Source: Cohnella sp. AR92
GTDB taxonomy: Bacteria > Bacillota > Bacilli > Paenibacillales > Paenibacillaceae
Direction: 5' to 3'
Length of the DNA stretch: 64,000 nucleotides
NCBI RefSeq assembly: GCF_003990975.1
Contig: NZ_RZJR01000009.1
Coordinates: forward strand, 1 to 64,000
A program made the translations under genes and the position numbers. How positions within the stretch are numbered: the first letter of the stretch is position 1; every line of letters starts with the position of its first letter. A model generated the notes under the pieces. The model made no database searches. It was not told the origin of the DNA and saw only the letters and a program-made list of their open reading frames with translations. This document shows positions 1 to 6,013 of this stretch, piece by piece.

Positions 1-418
1 TCAAGGAATGCGCTTGACAAGCTCCCGCTCGAGCATTAGGCCCAGGAGCAAATGGAAGGTTTCAGGAGAGAATTCGCGTTTTCCGTTTGCACTAGACGAG
101 GATTCGTCGAACGTGCGTTTCTAGCTAGCGCTTGCTCTCCCTGACGAAGGCATAAAATGTGGTAACCAACCCACGGATAGCAGCGTGCCAACCGTCGCTC
201 GCATATTTGCTCCTGTGCCTAGTGCTTGAGTAAAAACAGAACAAATACGAAGGGCTTGACTAAAACGTTCATAGCAACGGAACGGAGAGACCTTATTTTA
301 GACGAATACCCCCTACTTCAGGTCTTTGACCAAAAATAACGGCCTTCCGTTCCGTTACAATTCGATATGGCCATAAATGCGAGAAATAGCGGCTCTGAGT
401 TCCGTTAGAATCCGTCCA
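1..418. other. No confident gene; inverted repeat and possible gene remnant
   Basis: No convincing complete gene is present. Read on the minus strand, bases 120 down to 1 stay open for 39 codons ending in TGA and encode a plausible protein tail (ending LLLGLMLERELVKRIP), but the frame is closed just upstream at 121-123, so this is at best a decayed 3' fragment. Bases 276-356 carry a perfect 11-bp inverted repeat, listed separately. This stretch lies downstream of the SnoaL-like gene that ends at 419. Confidence 0.4.
276..356. repeat. Perfect 11-bp inverted repeat around a nested hairpin
   Basis: AACGGAACGGA at 276-286 is exactly complemented by TCCGTTCCGTT at 346-356. Inside it, AGACC (288-292) faces GGTCT (321-325). 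The segment AGACCTTATTTT (288-299) also occurs, reversed, in the DEAD-box gene terminator at 54609-54622. It could be the terminator of the minus-strand gene ending at 419 or a small MITE-like element; the sequence alone does not decide. Confidence 0.5.
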
Positions 419-793
419 TCAGAACACGCCGTACTCATTGGGCGAGTTCGCCGGAATGGGCTGCCCCACATCCCAGAGTTCGACGATAAGGTCGTTCTGG
501 AAGCGGAAAATATGGACCACCGCTCCCCCGATATCCTCCTGATTCTGGCGAACGTGAGAGTGAACCGCAACGGTATCTCCTTCTTCGATGACCCTTTTAA
601 CCTCCAGGATTTTACCGGGATTGTTGGCGGCGTTCTCTTCCATTGCGAGCATTAGCGAGTGGGCGTCCCCTTGGAAATAAGGATTATGGTGCCGAAATTC
701 TGGACCCACATGCTTCCGGTACGCTTCACGCACTTCTCCCGATGCCACCATCTCCAAGAACGATACTGCCTTTTCTTTATGGGAATCCCCCAT
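419..793 (-). CDS. SnoaL-like / NTF2-fold protein
   Basis: A 124-residue cytoplasmic protein of the SnoaL-like (polyketide-cyclase-like, NTF2 fold) superfamily. The length is typical. The N-terminal helix KAVSFLEMVASGEVREAYRK, the central PEFRHHNPYFQGD segment and the C-terminal strand pattern (GDTVAVHSHV, VVHIFRFQNDLIVELWDVGQ) fit the family. Members of this group are mostly uncharacterised stand-alone proteins, some of them small-molecule isomerases or hydrolases, so no reaction can be assigned. It follows the GNAT gene on the same strand with a 22-bp gap and may be co-transcribed with it. Confidence 0.8.
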   Translation of the reverse strand: MGDSHKEKAVSFLEMVASGEVREAYRKHVGPEFRHHNPYFQGDAHSLMLAMEENAANNPGKILEVKRVIEEGDTVAVHSHVRQNQEDIGGAVVHIFRFQNDLIVELWDVGQPIPANSPNEYGVF

Positions 794-815
794 AGCTGCT
801 GCTCATCCTTCCCAT

Positions 816-1250
816 TTATAAATGCTTCCGAAACCCCTCGACCTGCTCGTCCTTGAATCCCAGCTTCTCGTAGAAGGCATGGGCTTCTTTTCTCTGGCCG
901 CCTGACACGAAGATGATGTAGTAACAGTCTCTTTCCTTGGCGACTCCTTCAATGGCTTCCATCAACCTCCGCCCAACTCCCTGCCTTCGAGCGCGGTTCG
1001 AGACGATGACATTCTCGATCACCATAAATGGCTTGCATTCTCCCACAAGATCCTGACATTCGATTCCCATTAAGGAACCGACCAATTCATTCTCAAGATA
1101 AGCCCCTAAGAGATGATAACCGGGGTTCTCGACTATTTTTCCGAAAATCTCGGCCATTTTCCCAAAGTTCGTTTTTCTCCCGATCAGTTCATCGTACAGT
1201 TCGCACAGTTCCTTCAGCTTCTCTCTTGTAATCGGTTTGATCTCTAGCAT
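816..1250 (-). CDS. GNAT family N-acetyltransferase
   Basis: A 144-residue member of the GCN5-related acetyltransferase family, which moves an acetyl group from acetyl-CoA to an amine. The acetyl-CoA pyrophosphate-binding motif A is visible as ARRQGVGRRLME at about residues 91-102, after the usual strand (FMVIENVIVSNRA). The AHAFYEKLGFKDE motif B sits near the C-terminus. The substrate cannot be told. The start is the ATG at 1250, with GGGAGG upstream. It overlaps the end of the upstream PyrD-like gene by 62 bp, an unusually long overlap that suggests coupled translation. Confidence 0.85.
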   Translation of the reverse strand: MLEIKPITREKLKELCELYDELIGRKTNFGKMAEIFGKIVENPGYHLLGAYLENELVGSLMGIECQDLVGECKPFMVIENVIVSNRARRQGVGRRLMEAIEGVAKERDCYYIIFVSGGQRKEAHAFYEKLGFKDEQVEGFRKHL

Positions 1251-3192
1251 AGGCAGTTGGCCTCCCCCTCATAAGAAACGGATATAACAGAATCAGTCCG
1301 GCGACATAGACGGCAAGCGCAAAATAAGCAGGCAGTAGATGAACGAAGTCGGTGTAACCGATCGCCAAGTGAACGCTGAACGCGCCCCAGAAGCCCGGAA
1401 CTCCGCCGATGAGGAACAACCACCAGACCCACCGTTCGTTCTGCCGGATCCCCCACAGGGCGGTGCCCAGAATGGCGATGGAGTCGCAGAACAATGCGCC
1501 TCCGAAGCCTGCGCGGTCGTGAGCGATCATCGGCAGGAGACGGTCGTTGATGCCCTTGAGCTCGTCGGTACCCATGCAGATATAATCCAGGTCCGTCGGG
1601 ACGAAGACACCCGTTATTCCAACGCCGGAGATAACAAGTCCGCCGATAGCGAACGCAAAGCCGAGAACGACCATCATGAGCTGCCCCCACTGGCCGAGCA
1701 GCCAGGCCCGATCGTTCTTCCGGTTAGGAGGATGGACGAGCGCTCGATCTCCCCTTGATCGGAGAGACATCAGGAACATCGGAAACAGGAGAACGGCCGC
1801 CATGGCATGCAGCGGGTCGAAATACCCGTAGCCGAGGTAGAGGAAGAAGCTCGCGAAGCCGACGGCGCAAGAGGCGACGGCGGCCGTCCTCGCCCAGTGC
1901 AGGCCCGCCCTCAAGCCGTATCTCCCCAATAGAAAATAAATGACCCCGATCGAGACCATCGTTCCCGCCAAGGTAATTCGGTCATGCGACATGAAGCGGA
2001 GCAGGCGAGGATAAAGCTGCCGAAGCTCGCTGCCCCGTATTCCTAGGTACTCCTCGTCGTAAGGAAGCAGCACGGAGGTTATCGCAACCAGCCAAGCAAG
2101 AAGGCCCCCGACGATCATGCCGATGCCGAGCAGGCACATCCATCCCCAGCTTCGCCAGAACGAAGGACGACTCTCCGGCCGTTCCTGTTCGGCGGAAGAA
2201 GCCTGCATTCGCTCGTACAGGACGGCTTCGTTCACCCGCTTCGGCAATCCCGGTCCGGAGTAGACGAGCCCGGCGTGAAGCTGGACGCAATCCGCTCCCG
2301 CTTCCATAAGATCGAGCGCGTCCTGCGGTTCGTTCACGCCGGCCTTGCAGACGATCGTTAGCCCCGGCGAGAGGCGCGGCCTTATCTGCTCAAGCAATCT
2401 CAGCGCGTGGCCTTTGCCCTCCGGACCGATCTCGAAGCCGCGCTCCGTGCGGATCGCATCGTCGATGACGACCCCGTTCCACGGCTGCTTCTTCAACTCG
2501 CCCAACAGCGGCTCCAGATGAGCTTGACTAAGCTCTAGCGGCAAACAGAGCAGGATCGGCAGCTCCGATCGGACCGCCGCAAGCCGGGAATAAATTCCCT
2601 CCAGCAGCTCGGTCGGCAACTTCTCTCCCTCCTGCCAACAGAAGGCCGGAAGCTCGACGAACCACCCTGAAGCATAAGGAGTTAAACGTATCGCGAGCGC
2701 TGCGAGCTCGTCCGGAATGGCCGAGGGAGAGGAATCGTCGGACGAACGCAGCCGAATAAAGCGAGGCTGCTTCGTGCGGCTTCGCTTCAATCTGGCTTCG
2801 ATTCGCTGAACGCCGTCGCTTGCTCCGGAATCGGAGTAGATCAGGGTCTCCCGGGAGACATCCCGATCGATCCGAAGGCAAGCCGAGCGATCCTCCAAGG
2901 TCACGGGACCGACCTCCGCATAGCCGAACCCGATCTGGGCGAGCCCGCGTTCCGCATAGCCGTGCATATCCAAGCTGCCTGACAAGCCGACCGGATATCG
3001 GATCGGCACCCCGCCAAGCTTGCCCTCCAGCAGAGGGGACAATTCCATATGGCCGAACGTCCGAATGACGAACGCCCCGAAGAGCGAGCGTCCCAAGCCG
3101 CCGAACAGCCTCAGGGTGAAGTCCCTGGCCGTCTCCGGCGGCAGCTTGAACATGAGAGGACGAAAAAAGGTGCGATATGACCAGTCCGGCAC
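1189..3192 (-). CDS. Degenerate dihydroorotate dehydrogenase (PyrD-like) fused to a duplicated membrane domain
   Basis: A 667-residue protein with a GTG start. Residues 1 to about 325 align by eye with class 2 dihydroorotate dehydrogenase: the start RTFFRPLMFKLPPETARDFT, the segment YPVGLSGSLDMHGYA where PyrD has PVGLAAGFDKN, and the FMN-phosphate end GADCVQLHAGLVYSGPGLPKR. The Lys of FDKN is lost (LDMH), NRMGFNNDG is replaced by YSDSGASDG, and the NVSSPNTPGLR catalytic segment is not recognisable, so true DHODH activity is doubtful. Residues about 345-650 hold two tandem copies of a module with a conserved HDR motif and several membrane spans. The function of the fusion is unknown. Confidence 0.75.
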   Translation of the reverse strand: MPDWSYRTFFRPLMFKLPPETARDFTLRLFGGLGRSLFGAFVIRTFGHMELSPLLEGKLGGVPIRYPVGLSGSLDMHGYAERGLAQIGFGYAEVGPVTLEDRSACLRIDRDVSRETLIYSDSGASDGVQRIEARLKRSRTKQPRFIRLRSSDDSSPSAIPDELAALAIRLTPYASGWFVELPAFCWQEGEKLPTELLEGIYSRLAAVRSELPILLCLPLELSQAHLEPLLGELKKQPWNGVVIDDAIRTERGFEIGPEGKGHALRLLEQIRPRLSPGLTIVCKAGVNEPQDALDLMEAGADCVQLHAGLVYSGPGLPKRVNEAVLYERMQASSAEQERPESRPSFWRSWGWMCLLGIGMIVGGLLAWLVAITSVLLPYDEEYLGIRGSELRQLYPRLLRFMSHDRITLAGTMVSIGVIYFLLGRYGLRAGLHWARTAAVASCAVGFASFFLYLGYGYFDPLHAMAAVLLFPMFLMSLRSRGDRALVHPPNRKNDRAWLLGQWGQLMMVVLGFAFAIGGLVISGVGITGVFVPTDLDYICMGTDELKGINDRLLPMIAHDRAGFGGALFCDSIAILGTALWGIRQNERWVWWLFLIGGVPGFWGAFSVHLAIGYTDFVHLLPAYFALAVYVAGLILLYPFLMRGRPTAYARDQTDYKREAEGTVRTVR

Positions 3193-3302
3193 TAGCGCTC
3201 ACTCTCCGATGCAGGGGTACGAGGCATTTTTCCTTATTATGGTGCCATCCTATCAAACTTCCAGGAACCCGCGCAACCGTTTTCTCGAATTCGGGAGAAC
3301 CA

Positions 3303-4217
3303 TTACCCGCGCTCCATGCCGGTCGAGGTTTGTTCCTCCGCGAACAGCTCCTTCGTGAAGCGGATCCACTCCCTCGCCGCCAAGCTCTGGTAGCCCTCTC
3401 TTCGCCAAGCCATGACCAGCTCCCATGGAATGACGGGATTGATCAAGGGAACGGCGCTCACCTTCTCCGTGCCAAGCGTCTTGCAGATCGTATCCGGAAG
3501 CATGGCGATGCCGAGGCCTTCGGCGACCATCTGTCCGATGAAATCCCATTGGGAGCTCTCATGGACGATGCGGGGCTCGAAGCCGACCGAACGGCATTCC
3601 GCGATGATGCGGTCATGAAGCGCGAATCCGCTGCCGAACAGAACGAAGCTCTCTTCCGCCAGCTCGGCCAGCTCGACATTTCGGCGGTTGGCCAGACGGT
3701 GACCCGGATGCATGATCACCCGCAGCCGTTCTTGAACGAGCGGGAACGATTCGAACGTATCCGTATCGATCGGCCAGAGCACGACTCCGACATCAAGCGC
3801 TCCGTCCGCGACGCTCGCTTCGATCCGGCTCGCGCCGTCCTCCACCAGCCTCAGCGAGATGCCGGGATAGCGCTCCTGAAACTTCTTGATGACCTTGGGG
3901 AAAAAATGCGATCCCGCCATCGGTGGAAGCCCGACCTGGATGCTGCCGCTGTTCAGATAGGTGAGGTCGCCGATCTCCGTCTTGAGCTGTCCGAACAACT
4001 GCAGGATAGGCTCGGCATAGCGTACGATCGCTTCTCCGGCGGCCGTCAGCTTCGCTTGCTTCCCGTCCCTCGCGAACACTTCGGCCCCAAGCTCATTCTC
4101 CAAGTTCCGGACCATCTTGCTGATCGTAGGCTGCGTGATATGCATGGCTTCCGCCGCCTTCGTGAAGCTGCCTTGCCTTACGATCTCCGCGACGACCTGC
4201 AGGTGCCGAATCTCCAC
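3303..4217 (-). CDS. LysR family regulator, CidR-like
   Basis: A 304-residue LysR-type regulator. I chose the GTG at 4215-4217 because GGAGGG lies just upstream and the product then begins VEIRHLQVVAEIV, the usual LysR start; a longer in-frame ATG at 4358 adds 47 residues that do not match the family. The winged helix-turn-helix covers residues 1-65 (FTKAAEAMHITQPTISKMV) and the effector domain about 90-295. It is divergent from cidA/cidB, the arrangement of CidR-type regulators (B. subtilis ywbI next to ywbHG), so it probably controls that operon, in the family in response to overflow carbon metabolism. Confidence 0.85.
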   Translation of the reverse strand: MEIRHLQVVAEIVRQGSFTKAAEAMHITQPTISKMVRNLENELGAEVFARDGKQAKLTAAGEAIVRYAEPILQLFGQLKTEIGDLTYLNSGSIQVGLPPMAGSHFFPKVIKKFQERYPGISLRLVEDGASRIEASVADGALDVGVVLWPIDTDTFESFPLVQERLRVIMHPGHRLANRRNVELAELAEESFVLFGSGFALHDRIIAECRSVGFEPRIVHESSQWDFIGQMVAEGLGIAMLPDTICKTLGTEKVSAVPLINPVIPWELVMAWRREGYQSLAAREWIRFTKELFAEEQTSTGMERG

Positions 4218-4274
4218 TTCTCTTGTCCCTCCGATATATAGCCAATTGGAATGTAAATCATTCGATATATTCAT

Positions 4275-4303
4275 TTTACCTATGAAAATACGCTCTGTAT
4301 ACT
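4275..4303 (+). promoter_or_regulatory. Promoter of cidAB
   Basis: TTTACC (4275-4280) and TATACT (4298-4303) are 17 bp apart and precede the cidA ATG at 4333. The divergent LysR gene begins at 4217, so the interval 4218-4332 is where its binding sites are expected. The sigma-A assignment is by pattern only. Confidence 0.6.
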
Positions 4304-4332
4304 TAGAAGAGTAACGAAAGGGGATCCTCATC

Positions 4333-4710
4333 ATGAATGTCAAAACGCTGCTCGCCACGGTCGCTCAGGTTGCCTTCTTCGTCCTATTGGCCAAGGGAGC
4401 GGACGCAGTCGTCGCATGGCTGCATCTGCCTATTCCGGGAACGATCCTCGGCATCCTGATCCTGTTCGCGCTGCTGGAGCTGAAGGTCGTCAAGCTGGAT
4501 TGGATCGAGCTTGGATCGAAGTGGCTGCTCGCGGAGATGCTGCTGTTCTTCATTCCGGCAACGGTGGGCATTATCAATTATAAAAGCCTGGTTATCCATC
4601 AAGGCGTCGCCATCGCCTTGGTCATTCTGTGCAGCACCTTCGCCGTCATGCTTTGTTCCGGCCTTATGGGGCAATGGTTCGCCGGCAAGCCTAAGGGGGG
4701 ACGGTCATGA
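4333..4710 (+). CDS. cidA: CidA/LrgA holin-like membrane protein
   Basis: A 125-residue membrane protein with four predicted spans, typical of the CidA/LrgA family. The family signature is present: PIPGTILGILILFALLEL at about residues 33-50, and the ELGSKWLLAEMLLFFIPATVGII segment. Members act as holin- or antiholin-like proteins in the cytoplasmic membrane and affect murein hydrolase activity, cell death and pyruvate or acetate handling. The ATG at 4333 follows AAAGGGGATC. The last four bases (ATGA) overlap the start of cidB, so the two are translated together. Confidence 0.9.
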   Translation: MNVKTLLATVAQVAFFVLLAKGADAVVAWLHLPIPGTILGILILFALLELKVVKLDWIELGSKWLLAEMLLFFIPATVGIINYKSLVIHQGVAIALVILCSTFAVMLCSGLMGQWFAGKPKGGRS

Positions 4711-5387
4711 TCGCCTCCTTCTTCTGGCTGGCCTGCACCATCGCCGTCTACCTGCTGTCCAAGAAGCTGTACCGCCTATATCCGAAGATCTATCTGACTC
4801 CGCTTATCGTCACTCCGGTTCTCCTTATCGCGGCTATCTTGCTGTTTAAGGTGCCCTACTCTTCTTACGAGGGAGGAGCGGGCCTGCTGTCCGACCTTGT
4901 CGGACCGGCCACGATCGCGCTTGCGGTTACCCTATACAAACATGTCTCCGAGATGAAACGCAACGCCGGCGCGATTCTGGTCAGCGTCTGCCTCGGGGCT
5001 GTCGCGGCAATCGTCACGACCGTTAGCCTGTCGCGACTCTTCGGCCTCTCCACTTCGATCGTCGACAGCTTGGCGCCTCGCTCCGCGACAACGCCGATCG
5101 CGATGTCCATCTCCTCGCGGATCGGCGGCCTGCCGACGATCACCGCGGTGGCGACGCTCGTGACCGGCGTCATGAGCATGATCATGGGACCTCTCGTCGT
5201 CAAAGCATTCCGGATTCGATCCCCTCTGGCCAGAGGAGTTCTGTTCGGAACAAGCTCCCACTCCTCCGGCGTCAGCAAAGCGCTCGAGTACGATGACGCC
5301 ACCGGTTCGATCGCCGCCATCGCCATGATGGTAACGGCGTTCGTCACCTTGTTCGCGACCCCGTGGGTCACTTCTTGGTTCCTGTAA
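4707..5387 (+). CDS. cidB: CidB/LrgB membrane protein
   Basis: A 226-residue protein of the LrgB/CidB family, the partner of CidA. It has about seven hydrophobic segments, and the family motifs are clear: LAPRSATTPIAMSISSRIGG at residues 122-141 and GVLFGTSSHSSGVSKALEYD at about 182-201. It sits in the cytoplasmic membrane and is implicated in export of murein hydrolases or small acids. The gene ends 20 bp before a strong bidirectional terminator. The nearby injection-system locus, which would need a release route from a Gram-positive cell, makes a holin-like pair of interest, but no direct link is shown. Confidence 0.9.
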   Translation: MIASFFWLACTIAVYLLSKKLYRLYPKIYLTPLIVTPVLLIAAILLFKVPYSSYEGGAGLLSDLVGPATIALAVTLYKHVSEMKRNAGAILVSVCLGAVAAIVTTVSLSRLFGLSTSIVDSLAPRSATTPIAMSISSRIGGLPTITAVATLVTGVMSMIMGPLVVKAFRIRSPLARGVLFGTSSHSSGVSKALEYDDATGSIAAIAMMVTAFVTLFATPWVTSWFL

Positions 5388-5407
5388 GGAAGCAGCCAAG
5401 AAATGTT

Positions 5408-5437
5408 GAACCCCCGATCTTATGGGATCGGGGGTTC
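5408..5437. terminator. Bidirectional intrinsic terminator
   Basis: GAACCCCCGATC (5408-5419) pairs perfectly with GATCGGGGGTTC (5426-5437) around a six-base loop and is followed by TTT. It lies between the convergent genes cidB and the GNAT gene ending at 5464. Confidence 0.9.
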
Positions 5438-5463
5438 TTTGCCGTTCGGCGAAAGCTTCGCGC

Positions 5464-5994
5464 TCAGCTGACAACGGCTTCCTGCAGATTCTTGATATAC
5501 AATAGCTTGCCTTCTCCCGGGTAATAATAATCGGGCAGATGGCACATGAAGGAGAAGCCGTTGCGTTCGAACATCTTGCGCGCGCTGGCGTATTCGGGCA
5601 AGTCGCAGGTAAAGGTCTCGATGTAGCGGCCATTCTGGGACCGGCAATACTCGAACATCGCTTCGATCAGCTGCCAGCCCAGCTTGCGATGGCGATAATC
5701 GCGATGAACGCCGAAGTATTCGAAGCGATAGCCGCCGCTGCGGTGCTCGTTCTCGACGAAGATAATGGCGGAGACCACTTCCCCGTGCTCTTCCGTGTAC
5801 CAGCAGTTCACGTGGGATTCCTGCAAGCTGCGCATCGGCAGCCAACGAAGCTGCTCCGTCTCGCCGGGCGTGAACCGCTGGTCGTCGAAGCAATTCTCTC
5901 CGAGCAGGAAGTCGGAGACTCGCCCCGCTTCCGTTCCGCTGTTCACTTTCTTAATCTTTAATGGGTGAGTCCCCTGCTCTACTGTGTTCAGCAT
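5464..5994 (-). CDS. GNAT family N-acetyltransferase
   Basis: A GNAT-family acetyltransferase of 176 residues from the ATG at 5994. A second ATG three codons upstream (6003) lies only one or two bases after AGGAGGA, too close to be favoured. The motif A region is HRDYRHRKLGWQLIEAMFEY (about residues 98-117), where the usual GxGxG/A is reduced to KLGWQL but the surrounding pattern holds. The C-terminal part contains ARKMFERNGFSFM, the usual motif B. Its substrate is unknown. It is transcribed after the cyclase-like gene but the two need not act together. Confidence 0.8.
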   Translation of the reverse strand: MLNTVEQGTHPLKIKKVNSGTEAGRVSDFLLGENCFDDQRFTPGETEQLRWLPMRSLQESHVNCWYTEEHGEVVSAIIFVENEHRSGGYRFEYFGVHRDYRHRKLGWQLIEAMFEYCRSQNGRYIETFTCDLPEYASARKMFERNGFSFMCHLPDYYYPGEGKLLYIKNLQEAVVS

Positions 5995-6013
5995 CGCTGC
6001 CATTCCTCCTCAA

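Noticed and set aside
1-120. 39-codon minus-strand open end
   Set aside because: It is closed upstream by a stop codon and has no start; it may be a gene remnant but cannot be called a gene.
3177-4241. Plus-strand open frame of 354 codons opposite the LysR gene
   Set aside because: It has no family pattern and is antisense to a well-supported LysR regulator.
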